From DSSB01 sp046346845 (GTDB taxonomy: Bacteria; UBA10199; DSSB01), in contig JAXMHH010000007.1 of the NCBI GenBank assembly GCA_046346845.1, positions 1 to 64,000 on the forward strand: a stretch of DNA of 64,000 nucleotides, read 5' to 3'. The position numbers were made by a program, and so were the translations under genes. Positions within the stretch are counted from its first letter, which is position 1, and every line of letters begins with the position of its first letter. Below, in pieces: positions 46,647 through 54,561 of this stretch. The notes under the pieces were generated by a model. That model was not told where the DNA came from and searched no databases. It saw only the letters and a list, made by a program, of their open reading frames with translations.

Positions 46647-47183
46647 GTGTGCCCCTTTCTCCCCTGCTGATTTTTTGGATTTCGAGCCTGTGTGTTTTTA
46701 TCGAATTGATCCTAGGATGGTTGCGATTTTTCCCCTCGAGTTTTCTCCTCGATCCTTCGGGTTCACTGCTTTTGGACGCTAACGTTGCTTTTTATGATTT
46801 GCCGCGACGCTTTTCTTGGGGAGGAGGGGCCCACCCTTTTTGCTCTTTTCCCTGCGGCTCAAGCCGCCCCAGGGAAAGGTCGAAGGCCCCCTGTCATCAC
46901 AGGCTTTAGGGTGAGGGGACCTTCGAAACCCGCAAAAAGGGTGGGCCCCTCCTCCCCAAGAAAAGCTCTGTGCTGGAAAAAAGAAAGATAAATGAGAGAA
47001 AGCAGCCAGATGCTCAAAAATTCTTAGATCGCGATTTTTTCTTCCATTGGCATGCCCACCGTGACGCCGGTTGGGAGCGGGGCCCCGCTCCCAACCGGCT
47101 TAGGGCACGGAGGTTGATTCCAGGGGGCCTGGCAAAGGAGCTCCTTGCATTCAGATGCAAAACTCAATTTTTGGAGAGAGGGA
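46647..47183. repeat. Intergenic region with a 35-bp perfect inverted repeat and a 34-bp palindrome
   Basis: No gene is credible in these 537 bases. The arms at 46809-46843 and 46932-46966 are perfect 35-nt inverse copies with an 88-nt spacer. Two further hairpins sit in the spacer: TTTCCCTG...CAGGGAAA around 46847-46878, and TCGAAGGCCCCCT pairing with AGGGGACCTTCGA around 46880-46927, which encloses CCTGT-CATC-ACAGG. The result would be a cloverleaf-like fold. A separate 34-bp perfect palindrome at 47066-47099 follows. Confidence 0.75.
47066..47099. repeat. Perfect 34-bp palindrome
   Basis: The two 17-nt halves (first half GCCGGTTGGGAGCGGGG) are exact inverse complements with no spacer. The flanks ACCGTGAC and TTAGGGCACGG extend the symmetry loosely. 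It lies downstream of the leftward chaperone gene ending at 47184 and may end its transcript. Confidence 0.8.
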
Positions 47184-47846
47184 TTAGCGACCGCGCGGCA
47201 TGGGCTTGCCCCGCGCCGGCAAGGCGGGACGTACTCCCGGGGCCTGACCGCCGCCCGGCAACTGTGGGGCCGCCGGGCCCGCGGGCCCCTTCAGCGGGGC
47301 GGCCTTCTGGGACTGCAAATTCCGTTTGATCGCGATGACCAGCGAGCGGGCGCGGTTGGCGAAGGTGTTCTTGCCCAAAGGGTCGAGCAGGATGGCGGCA
47401 CGAAAGTCCTCGGCCGCCTTCTTAAAGTTCTTGTGGATGAGGTAGATCTCGCCCCGGTTGACCAGCGAAGAGAGGTCGTCCTTCTTGAACTTGAGGGCCT
47501 CGGAGTACTCGTAGACCGCGTCCACGAACTTCCCCATCTTTTGGTAAATCGAGCCCAGGCAGGCGTGATAGAAGGGATTCTTGTGGTCCATCTGCACGAG
47601 GCAGTCAAAGATGCGCTTGGCCTCGTCGACGCGCCCGTGCTTCAGCTTGACGTGGCCTACCTCGGAGAGCAGGTAAAGGTCTTTTTGGTTGATCCCCGAC
47701 ATCTGGGCGAAGGAGATCTGGTTGGTCATGAACTTGTAAAGCAGCTCGATGACGTACTTCCGCCGTTGGGGCGTCGGATCGTGCAATTTGCTCGCCGCGC
47801 GCTCCTCGGCGCTCATCGGAACGGGTAGGTGTTCGTTGTCTGCCAC
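47184..47846 (-). CDS. TPR protein, SycD/LcrH-like type III secretion chaperone
   Basis: A 220-residue protein with three or four tetratricopeptide repeats (about residues 55-165; for example SEVGHVKLKHGRVDEAKRIFDCL, ACLGSIYQKMGKFVDAVYEYSEAL and VNRGEIYLIHKNFKKAAEDFRAA). This layout matches class II chaperones (SycD, LcrH) of type III translocators. The C-terminus has a Pro/Gly/Arg-rich tail not found in SycD. It starts at GTG, 33 nt after the 351-residue gene, which is a likely client. Confidence 0.82.
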   Translation of the reverse strand: MADNEHLPVPMSAEERAASKLHDPTPQRRKYVIELLYKFMTNQISFAQMSGINQKDLYLLSEVGHVKLKHGRVDEAKRIFDCLVQMDHKNPFYHACLGSIYQKMGKFVDAVYEYSEALKFKKDDLSSLVNRGEIYLIHKNFKKAAEDFRAAILLDPLGKNTFANRARSLVIAIKRNLQSQKAAPLKGPAGPAAPQLPGGGQAPGVRPALPARGKPMPRGR

Positions 47847-47879
47847 GGTAGTATTTTCGAAAAAAAGCTATTCCGGCGC

Positions 47880-48935
47880 CTATTGGCGCATGTTCTTCAC
47901 GATCGCGTCCGTCGTGCGCATCTGCACATCGATCATGCCCTTCACCAGGCTGACGAATTCGTCCTGGTAGTGCTGGGCGCGCATCATCTTGTCGGTGATC
48001 TCGCGTTCGGAAGTGTTCAAATCCTGCATCTTGGCGTTCAGCAGCATGACCTGCTTGGGATCGGCTCCGGCCAAAGCCGCGGTGATCTCGGCGCGGGCGC
48101 GTCGAATGCGGTCTAACTCAGCGGCGCCGGCGCCGTAAATCCCGGTGACAAAGTCCTGACGACCAAACAGCTGCTGGAACCAGCCGTAGCTGGGATCGGT
48201 CGACAGATTGGCGTCGACATAAGAGCGCGCCTGCTGCGTGCCCGCCGTGGGGTCAAATCCCTGTAGGGGGTCCGAATAGCCACCGCCCGCCGGACCACCG
48301 GGTCCAGGAGGAGGAGGGACGTAACCGCCACCACCGCCGCCCGGAGGAGGCGGAGGGGGCGCGCCGTAATTCTTGGTTTGCGGGGAACCTCCCGTGCTCA
48401 TCGCCTTGCCGGCCCCGCCGCCGTAGCCTCCGCCGGTGCTCATCGCCTTCCCCGAGCCGCCGCCATAATTGGCGCCTCCACCTTGGGCGCCCTGCCCCTC
48501 CATGTCGGACCAGGTCGCCGGCTGGCCATTGCCGCCGGGCCCCTGCAGGAGCATCTGATAGGCCTCGACCTGCTCGGGCTTTAAACCGGCCTTTTGCCCC
48601 AGCAACTGTGGGTTAAAGAGCTCTTGGATGGGGATGTAGTTGAAATAGGGCGTCGGCTGGACCAGCTGATTGTCGAAATATTCGCGGTATTGGTCGGGAG
48701 TCGGAGTGGAGCCGCGGACCTCGCGCAGGTCCTTGGGCTCGATCATGGAATAGAGGCCGATATTCGCCAGTTTGAAGTAATTGTAGACGGCCGGGGCGTC
48801 GGAGAGGATTTTCTCGATCGAGGTCGTCGACATCAACTTGTCGAGCGCGGCGCGGCTGTCGATCCCCGCCTCTTTCAGGGACTCCGCCATCTGCGCCTGG
48901 ATATTAAAACTGTCGCGGATTGTCGTTTTAGCCAT
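47880..48935 (-). CDS. Putative type III substrate with Gly-rich middle (351 aa)
   Basis: An unrecognised 351-residue protein. Residues 1-140 are helical and charged. Residues 140-225 are Gly/Pro-rich with two GKAMSTGG repeats. The C-terminal 90 residues are a strong amphipathic helix pair (AELDRIRRARAEITAAL, LLNAKMQDLNTSEREITDKM) ending in VKNMRQ. There is no signal peptide, which fits type III export. It sits between two TPR-chaperone genes, and the alternating order substrate-chaperone-substrate-chaperone suggests each chaperone serves the gene before it. Confidence 0.72.
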   Translation of the reverse strand: MAKTTIRDSFNIQAQMAESLKEAGIDSRAALDKLMSTTSIEKILSDAPAVYNYFKLANIGLYSMIEPKDLREVRGSTPTPDQYREYFDNQLVQPTPYFNYIPIQELFNPQLLGQKAGLKPEQVEAYQMLLQGPGGNGQPATWSDMEGQGAQGGGANYGGGSGKAMSTGGGYGGGAGKAMSTGGSPQTKNYGAPPPPPPGGGGGGYVPPPPGPGGPAGGGYSDPLQGFDPTAGTQQARSYVDANLSTDPSYGWFQQLFGRQDFVTGIYGAGAAELDRIRRARAEITAALAGADPKQVMLLNAKMQDLNTSEREITDKMMRAQHYQDEFVSLVKGMIDVQMRTTDAIVKNMRQ

Positions 48936-48991
48936 CGTTCACTCCTCGGCTCACGCCTCTATCCCAAGTGCCTAACCAGGCCTACAGTTCC

Positions 48992-49582
48992 TCAGGGCTG
49001 CGCCGGCGGGGCCTCATGGGCCATGATCTCGGCCAGCTCTTCGGTCACCTGCTTCTTCAAGAAGCGCGCCCGGTTGGCCCAGGGGTCTTTCCCCTCGGGA
49101 TCGAGCTTGATCGCGCTCTCGAAGTCCTGCAAGGGCTCTTCCTCGAGGCCCAGCAGATAATATATTTCGCCGCGATTGACGTAGGCCGTGGTGTCTTCGG
49201 GGTCGAGCTCGATGGCCACGGTGTATTCGGCCAAGGCATCGAGGTAGTTCTCCTGCTTCTGGTATATCGCCCCCAAGGCCGTGTGGTAGTATGCGGTCTT
49301 GTGGTCCAGGGTGGAGAGCCCCTTGAACAGGATTTCGGCCTCCTTCAATCTGCCGCTCTTGAACTTCAGATACCCCCGTTCGGCGATATCCAGGAGCATC
49401 TGCTGCGGGATACCCTGGACCTGGGCCCAGGTGCTATCCCCGTTGATGAACTCCTCGAGGTCTTTGAGGGCCTTCTCGGAGTCCCTGGGATCGATCTTCT
49501 CGAGCAATTCGCCCAGGGCATTGAGCCAGGGCGGATTGGCTGGAGCTTCGGTCGGCCCCGGCGGATTTTTCGGAGTGTCCAT
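48992..49582 (-). CDS. TPR protein, SycD/LcrH-like type III secretion chaperone
   Basis: A 196-residue TPR protein with the repeats GYLKFKSGRLKEAEILFKGLSTL, GAIYQKQENYLDALAEYTVAIEL and NRGEIYYLLGLEEEPLQDFESAIKL. It is parallel in layout and partly in sequence to the chaperone at 47184 (both carry AYVNRGEIYYL/SLVNRGEIYLI), so the two are probably paralogues. It lies between the 333-residue and 351-residue substrates. Confidence 0.82.
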   Translation of the reverse strand: MDTPKNPPGPTEAPANPPWLNALGELLEKIDPRDSEKALKDLEEFINGDSTWAQVQGIPQQMLLDIAERGYLKFKSGRLKEAEILFKGLSTLDHKTAYYHTALGAIYQKQENYLDALAEYTVAIELDPEDTTAYVNRGEIYYLLGLEEEPLQDFESAIKLDPEGKDPWANRARFLKKQVTEELAEIMAHEAPPAQP

Positions 49583-49640
49583 GCGGGTTTATGCTATCGC
49601 TAAAACCCGGGGACCTTCAACAAAAAATCCGCAGAAAAAA

Positions 49641-49662
49641 GGCGTCCCGCCTGCGAGACGCC
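49641..49662 (-). terminator. Hairpin terminator after the 333-aa gene
   Basis: GGCGTC pairs with GACGCC, with further CGC/GCG pairing inside, and a run of A at 49635-49640 that gives a U-tract leftward. It separates the 333-residue substrate from its downstream chaperone gene, so the substrate is probably made in excess. Confidence 0.6.
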
Positions 49663-49714
49663 CCAAAATTCGTCTCCTTCCGGCGCCCCGCCGGCGCCGG
49701 CCTCCATGACGCGT

Positions 49715-50716
49715 TTAACGCATCGTCATGACGCGGTCGTTGGTCCGGAAGACCTCGTCGCGGAAGGTCGCGACCGTCTGCCAAAAGGTCTCCAGCTGGC
49801 GGAACTGCGATTGCAGGGCGTCGACCAACTCGCGCTCGGTGTTCTGCAATTCGTTCATGAGCTGGGTGCTCATCTGGACGTACTGAGTGTATTTGGCCGA
49901 CTTGTCCTGGGCGCGGGCCGCGGTCTGGGGATTGGTGCCCGCGTAGGCGCGCGGCGGTTTGGCGCGCGCGAAATTCCGGATGACCATCGAACGGGCGCGG
50001 CGCACGCCGTCGAGCTTCTTCACGATCAGTCGGCTGAATTGGCGCAGATCGCGGTCCATCAGCACCGCATAGGAACGAAGCGCGCCGGCGATGTCACCCA
50101 TCATGATCTGCAGCAGGATCATGTGGATCTTCACCTTGGCCTCTTGGTCCTTCTTGCGCATCTCGCGCGACATGTTCTTGGCTTCATTGGCCTGCTGTTG
50201 CTGGTCCATGTACTGCTGGAAGCCCGGCGTGCCGTAGGCCTTCGACATCATCTTGCCCTGCGGGGTGTTGGCGTAGGAGTAGTACTGCCCCGGAGGTCCC
50301 GAGAAGCCGCCCAAGCCCTGCTTGGCGTATTGGATGTCGGCGTCGGTGGGAACCCAACCGTACATCGCCTGCATCTGCTGCTTGATCTGGCTATTGCTCA
50401 TCCCCTGCTGGGCGAGCTGCTGCATGTAGCCATAGGCCTCGGAATTTTGCGGCTGGGGAAAATCGGAACCGGTGCCGAGGTTCTTGGTGCCGGGGGTGGA
50501 GCTGCCCGGACCGTAGGGGTTTTGCCCGGAGGTGGGATAGGCGGGCCCGCCGCCGTAGTCCGGGACTTCATTCCCGTAATTGCCCGAGACCTCGCTGCCG
50601 TCGAAGTTGTAGTCTTCGTAATTGACGTAATCCGAATTTTCCATCCACTCGTCTTGGCGCTGTTCGCGGGTGCGGTCGGTGCGATTGGTGCCGTCGTTTC
50701 TCACATGGCTAGTCAT
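49715..50716 (-). CDS. Putative type III substrate (333 aa)
   Basis: An unrecognised 333-residue protein without a signal peptide. Residues 1-85 are Asn/Asp/Gly/Tyr-rich and disordered. Residues 90-175 are Gln/Gly-rich with YMQQLAQQGMSNSQIKQQMQ. The C-terminal 150 residues are amphipathic helices (MNELQNTERELVDALQSQFRQL) ending in DRVMTMR. It heads a leftward four-gene cassette with two TPR chaperones, has AAGGAGAG before the ATG and carries the shared sigma28-like promoter upstream. Confidence 0.72.
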   Translation of the reverse strand: MTSHVRNDGTNRTDRTREQRQDEWMENSDYVNYEDYNFDGSEVSGNYGNEVPDYGGGPAYPTSGQNPYGPGSSTPGTKNLGTGSDFPQPQNSEAYGYMQQLAQQGMSNSQIKQQMQAMYGWVPTDADIQYAKQGLGGFSGPPGQYYSYANTPQGKMMSKAYGTPGFQQYMDQQQQANEAKNMSREMRKKDQEAKVKIHMILLQIMMGDIAGALRSYAVLMDRDLRQFSRLIVKKLDGVRRARSMVIRNFARAKPPRAYAGTNPQTAARAQDKSAKYTQYVQMSTQLMNELQNTERELVDALQSQFRQLETFWQTVATFRDEVFRTNDRVMTMR

Positions 50717-50757
50717 TCCAGCTCTCCTTCAAGAGAATAAACCCCAGCTCTTCCAAC

Positions 50758-50786
50758 TTATCGGAATCCGCCGGCGGGGGAGTTGC
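50758..50786 (-). promoter_or_regulatory. Sigma28-like promoter motif of the substrate/chaperone cassette
   Basis: On the minus strand GCAACTC-N16-CGATAAG, with the same spacing as at 59806, 61821 and 11888. The core ends 42 nt upstream of the 333-residue gene. Confidence 0.6.
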
Positions 50787-50880
50787 TTCGGTAAACGGTT
50801 AAATTTTCATATTTATTTTAGCCAGTTTGGCGCGCGGCGGCTAGTCGGATCGCAGGATATTTTCGCAATGTTGCATTGCG

Positions 50881-51717
50881 TCATTTCAGGAATAAATGCT
50901 GGATCTGTTCGATGGCCTGGAGGGTCTTGAGAAACCAAACCTTCATCTGCCCGTAGATGAGGGGAAAGCTGATATAGGCCAGGGCCATGCCGACGAAGCC
51001 TTTGATATTAAAGCCCATTTCAAAGACGTTGATCATGGGCGCCACCCGATTCGTGAGTCCCAGGATCAGGTCGGCGATGAAAATGGCCACCAGGATCGGG
51101 GCCGCGAGCTGGAGGCAGATCACCAGGGTATCGGCCGTTAGCCGGATCATCAGCTCCAAGAGGGGGGTCAAGCCCTCCCGCACGGGCGGCAGGCCCAGGA
51201 CGGGGATGGTCTCGAAGCTCTGGGCGATGCCCTGGATGAACATCCGGTGGCCGCCGATGGTGATGAAGCTGACCAAGGCGACCTGATAGAAAAACACCCC
51301 GAACAAAGAGGCCTGGGAGCCCAAGGCAGGGTTGAAGATGCGGGCATTGGCCAATTGGCGCTGGTTGTCGACCATGTTGCCGGCGGACTGGATCCCATAG
51401 AATAAAAAAGCCAGGGGCATGCCGAGCAGGATCCCCATCAGCATCTCCTTCAAAAAATACGCGAAGATCACGCCCGAGGAGGCCTCAATGGTGGCAGGCG
51501 CCGCCGAGGAAACGGGCACGAACAGGAACATCATCAGCACGAAGGCAACGGTGATCCGGATGCGCCCGGGCACCGGTCGGCCGCCGAGAAAAGGGACGAA
51601 CAGGGCCAGGACGAAGATCCGCGTGAAGATCAATCCGCCGATCAGGATATAGCGGAAAATATCGACGTGGATCCCCAGCCGATCCAGGAACTGTTGCGAT
51701 GCGGTAAAGCTAAACAT
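50881..51717 (-). CDS. sctT: Type III export apparatus protein SctT (FliR family)
   Basis: Export gate subunit of 278 residues with six to eight membrane segments. FliR/YscT features include LFVPFLGGRPVPGRIRITVAFVLM, KEMLMGILLGMPLAFLFYGIQSAGNMVDNQR and the C-terminal MGFNIKGFVGMALAYISFPLIYGQM. It overlaps the sctS stop by one base and ends the leftward core operon. Confidence 0.93.
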   Translation of the reverse strand: MFSFTASQQFLDRLGIHVDIFRYILIGGLIFTRIFVLALFVPFLGGRPVPGRIRITVAFVLMMFLFVPVSSAAPATIEASSGVIFAYFLKEMLMGILLGMPLAFLFYGIQSAGNMVDNQRQLANARIFNPALGSQASLFGVFFYQVALVSFITIGGHRMFIQGIAQSFETIPVLGLPPVREGLTPLLELMIRLTADTLVICLQLAAPILVAIFIADLILGLTNRVAPMINVFEMGFNIKGFVGMALAYISFPLIYGQMKVWFLKTLQAIEQIQHLFLK

Positions 51718-51983
51718 CAGTGGATATAGTTCGGAAAGCCTTCCAACAGGGTCTTCGCGAAGGCGATCATCTGCGCCATCAGCCAGGGTCCGGTCAGGGC
51801 CAGCACCAGGAACACCCCGACCAATTTGGGCACGAAGGTCAGGGTCTGCTCTTGGATCTGGGTCGTCGCCTGGACCAGGCTGATCATGAGGCCCACGACC
51901 AAGGCGACCAAGACCGCGGGGGCGGAAAGGATCAAGGTGAGAAAGAGGCCCTGCTTGCCGATGGCGAGGATGTAGCTTTCCAT
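51717..51983 (-). CDS. sctS: Type III export apparatus protein SctS (FliQ family)
   Basis: An 88-residue two-helix membrane protein of the FliQ/YscS family. ILAIGKQGLFLTLILSAPAVLVALVVGLMISLVQATTQIQEQTLTFVPKL is the family pattern, with the conserved QATTQIQEQTL loop. It helps form the spiral export pore with SctR and SctT. It lies between sctR and sctT. Confidence 0.95.
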   Translation of the reverse strand: MESYILAIGKQGLFLTLILSAPAVLVALVVGLMISLVQATTQIQEQTLTFVPKLVGVFLVLALTGPWLMAQMIAFAKTLLEGFPNYIH

Positions 51984-51996
51984 ATTCGCCTCCCGA

Positions 51997-52791
51997 TTAA
52001 GTGTACCCCAAGATCAATCCCCTCGCGATCAGATACCATCCGTCCACCAAGACGAAGAGGAGCAGCTTGAAGGGCAGCGATACCGTAATCGGCGACAGCT
52101 GGAACATGCCCAGGGCCAGCAGGATATTCGCCACCACCATGTCGATGACGAGAAAGGGCAGGAAAATGACGAAGCCGATCTGGAAGGCCTCGGAGAGTTC
52201 GCTGACCACGAAGGACGGTATCAGGATCATGAAGTCGTCGTTCTTGATCGAATCGCGATCTTCCGGCTTCCGCATCTTGCGGGCCAGGGTGTAAAACATC
52301 GTCCGGTCCTTGTCACTGGCGTTTTTCATCAGGAAGGCCCGCATCGGCTCCTTGCCTTTGTTGAGCGCCTCCTGCATCAGGCCCACGGTGGCCGTCGAGA
52401 AGAGCCCCTGGTTGCTGGTGGTCTGGATGACGCTGTTGGTCTCCCGGTAGATGTCCACGCCCACCGGAATCATGATGTAGACCGTCAGGATCATCGCCAA
52501 GCCGGTGATGATCTGGTTGGGGGGGATCTGCTGGGTGCCCATGGCGTTGCGGATCAGGGCCAGGACCACCGCGATCTTCACGAAGGAGGTGATCATGGTC
52601 AGCAGGATCGGCACCAAGGCCAGGGCGACCAAGGCGAATAGGATGATCAGGGGCTTGCTCACGGGCTGGTCGAACTTGCCTTGGGCCCAGAGCGTGCCCG
52701 CTCCGGCAAGGCAGATTCCCGCGTAGAGCAGGACCCCGGCGACGGCCGCCTTCCGGTGGCGACCGAGGAAGGATTTAATCTTCTTCAGCAT
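51997..52791 (-). CDS. sctR: Type III export apparatus protein SctR (FliP family)
   Basis: A 264-residue FliP/YscR protein with core membrane segments and the family sequences TSFVKIAVVLALIRNAMGTQQIPPN, ILIPSFVVSELSEAFQIGFVIFLPFLVIDMVV and LPFKLLLFVLVDGW. It has an extra N-terminal hydrophobic segment (AVAGVLLYAGICLAGAG), which makes it longer than YscR (about 217) and more like FliP, which carries a signal peptide. It overlaps the FliO-like gene by 17 nt. Confidence 0.94.
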   Translation of the reverse strand: MLKKIKSFLGRHRKAAVAGVLLYAGICLAGAGTLWAQGKFDQPVSKPLIILFALVALALVPILLTMITSFVKIAVVLALIRNAMGTQQIPPNQIITGLAMILTVYIMIPVGVDIYRETNSVIQTTSNQGLFSTATVGLMQEALNKGKEPMRAFLMKNASDKDRTMFYTLARKMRKPEDRDSIKNDDFMILIPSFVVSELSEAFQIGFVIFLPFLVIDMVVANILLALGMFQLSPITVSLPFKLLLFVLVDGWYLIARGLILGYT

Positions 52792-53155
52792 CTTTGGCGT
52801 TCAGCTCCGCAATGAAACCCACGTGGTGCTCGCTGGACCCGATCAACAGCCTGCGCCCCTCGACCTCCAGCACGTAGAGCGATTTGCGGGCGTCGAGGGG
52901 AATGCGGTCAACGACCCGCAGGTCGGATCGGGCGGAGGCACCGCGGTTGAAAGTCAACTTGGGGATAATAAACCGAATGACCACGATGGCAAGCGCGATC
53001 ACGAAGATCATCGCGAACACCATCTTGAGGAAGAGCCAAGTGAAGTCCAGGGAGCCGGCGCCCAAATCAGCCGTCGCATCCCCGCCGGAGAAGGGCAAGG
53101 GACTCGGGCTCATGGCCAGCAGCCTCATCGGCAGCATGGAAAGAATTCGGATCAT
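52775..53155 (-). CDS. FliO-like protein in the type III locus
   Basis: A 126-residue protein with one membrane segment (about residues 38-62, FLKMVFAMIFVIALAIVVIRFIIPKL). It is followed by the FliO-type cytoplasmic domain LRVVDRIPLDARKSLYVLEVEGRRLLIGSSEHHVGFIAEL. FliO is a flagellar assembly factor for FliP and is normally absent from injectisomes. It lies directly upstream of sctR, where fliO lies upstream of fliP in flagellar operons. Confidence 0.85.
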   Translation of the reverse strand: MIRILSMLPMRLLAMSPSPLPFSGGDATADLGAGSLDFTWLFLKMVFAMIFVIALAIVVIRFIIPKLTFNRGASARSDLRVVDRIPLDARKSLYVLEVEGRRLLIGSSEHHVGFIAELNAKDAEED

Positions 53156-53625
53156 TCGAAGATTTTGATGATGCGGACGCCCAGTTTTCCGTCGATTTCG
53201 ACCAATTCCCCCTTCGCCATCAGCTTGCCGTTGGCGACCAGGTCGATGGCCTCGTTGGGGAAGCGGTTCAGCTCGATGACCTGGCCCTTCTTGAGGGAAA
53301 GGATCTCTTTGATCGTGATGGTCTTCTTGCCCATGACCGCGACCAGCTGCACCGGGACGTCGGCCGTGAGCCCCACGGCCCGCTTGTCGGTCTTGGCCGC
53401 CCCCGACGCAGGGGGGGCCGCTCCGAAGGACGGAGGGGTGCCGGGCGCCGGGGCGCCAGTGCCCGCCTTGCCGGGCTTGAAGGGCGGGGGATTGGGGTTG
53501 AAATCGAAAGGATCACCGCCCTCGGCGGGAGCCGGGTCCCCACCCGCCGTGCCGTCCGCGAAGGGATCGAGGTCGGGATTGTAATCTTCCATTTCGATGT
53601 TGGGATCCGGGGTCTTCGCCATCAC
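53152..53625 (-). CDS. C-ring protein SctQ C-terminal part / FliN-like
   Basis: A 157-residue protein with a Pro/Gly/Asp-rich disordered N-terminus (about residues 1-75) and a C-terminal SpoA (FliN) domain: VPVQLVAVMGKKTITIKEILSLKKGQVIELNRFPNEAIDLVANGKLMAKGELV. It is a separate gene, like FliN. It overlaps both neighbours by 4 nt. Confidence 0.92.
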   Translation of the reverse strand: MMAKTPDPNIEMEDYNPDLDPFADGTAGGDPAPAEGGDPFDFNPNPPPFKPGKAGTGAPAPGTPPSFGAAPPASGAAKTDKRAVGLTADVPVQLVAVMGKKTITIKEILSLKKGQVIELNRFPNEAIDLVANGKLMAKGELVEIDGKLGVRIIKIFE

Positions 53626-54551
53626 TCGCCTCCAAAAAAGTCCAAAACCTTCACGACCATCTTGCCTTCGGTGTCGATCACCTCGGCGAGCAGCCCTTCC
53701 GAGGGCATTTCACCCACCCTTAAGATCGCCTTGCCGCTCAAGCCTTGAGGCCCCATTCCGGCGAGCGTGTCGTCGAACAGGATCACGTCCCCCTTCTCGA
53801 GCTGGTCTTTCTCGGAAGCCATCAGGCTGACGCGACCGATCTCGGACCAAAGCAGGGTCTTGATATGGGCCACCCGGTCGAGCTTTTCCTCCAGGGCCTC
53901 GCTGGACTCTTCCGCCACGATATCTTCTCGCAAAAACACCCCTTCGACAAGCGGATGCGGCAGATACACGCGAACATAGCCACCGCGATCTTCGAGGCCA
54001 AGGTAAAACTTGAGCACGCAACCCAATTCCTCGGGGGCCAGTGCATCGGCGAGGAGCTTGGGCTCGTAGGCGATGCGGGCAATGCGGAAGGCCGCCGGCC
54101 CCTGGAAAGAGGGTTCGTCCTTCAGCTGGACCAGGGCCTTGGCCAGCAGGAATTCCAGGGCCCCCTCTTCCACCGCGCTGAAGGGCCGCCGCGCCTCGAC
54201 GGGCTCGCCGTGATTGCCCAACACGCGTTCGACCATCCGACGGCAGAGGGCGTAGTCCAGCTCGACCAGGGCCGCCTGGCCGGAGGGCTGGATTTTGAGC
54301 TGCACCAGCACCGAGGGATTGGGCATCGCGGCGATGAAATCGGAGGCATTCGCCTCTTCGAAGCCCACGAATTGCAGCTGGAGCGAGAGGCCTAGGTCGC
54401 GGTCAAAGGATTCGCAGAGCCCCCGGCCCAGCTCGGCGCCAGCGGAGAACTGGGGATAGAGACGGTACAAGGCCTCCACCAAGGCCAGTTGCCGGCTGGA
54501 GAGCTTGGGAATTTTGGTGAAATCAAAAGGCCGAATCTGCGCCTGCGCCAT
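53622..54551 (-). CDS. C-ring protein SctQ N-terminal part / FliM-like
   Basis: A 309-residue protein. Residues 1-190 have the FliM-like middle domain pattern: FDFTKIPKLSSRQLALVEALYRLYPQFS, ALVELDYALCRRMVERVLGNHG and the AVEEGALEFLLAKAL segment. The C-terminal region includes a SpoA-like domain (EKGDVILFDDTLAGMGPQGLSGKAILRVG). With the separate FliN-like gene it forms a FliM/FliN-type split C-ring. The start is placed at 54551 (MAQAQIRPFDF) rather than at 54611, which lies in a longer frame with non-conserved residues. Confidence 0.85.
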   Translation of the reverse strand: MAQAQIRPFDFTKIPKLSSRQLALVEALYRLYPQFSAGAELGRGLCESFDRDLGLSLQLQFVGFEEANASDFIAAMPNPSVLVQLKIQPSGQAALVELDYALCRRMVERVLGNHGEPVEARRPFSAVEEGALEFLLAKALVQLKDEPSFQGPAAFRIARIAYEPKLLADALAPEELGCVLKFYLGLEDRGGYVRVYLPHPLVEGVFLREDIVAEESSEALEEKLDRVAHIKTLLWSEIGRVSLMASEKDQLEKGDVILFDDTLAGMGPQGLSGKAILRVGEMPSEGLLAEVIDTEGKMVVKVLDFFGGE

Positions 54552-54561
54552 AACACCTTCG

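Noticed and set aside
46649..46991. Short plus-strand open frames in the 46.6-47.2 kb gap
   Set aside because: They run through the perfect inverted repeat, so their peptides are dictated by the palindrome. None has a ribosome site or a recognisable pattern.
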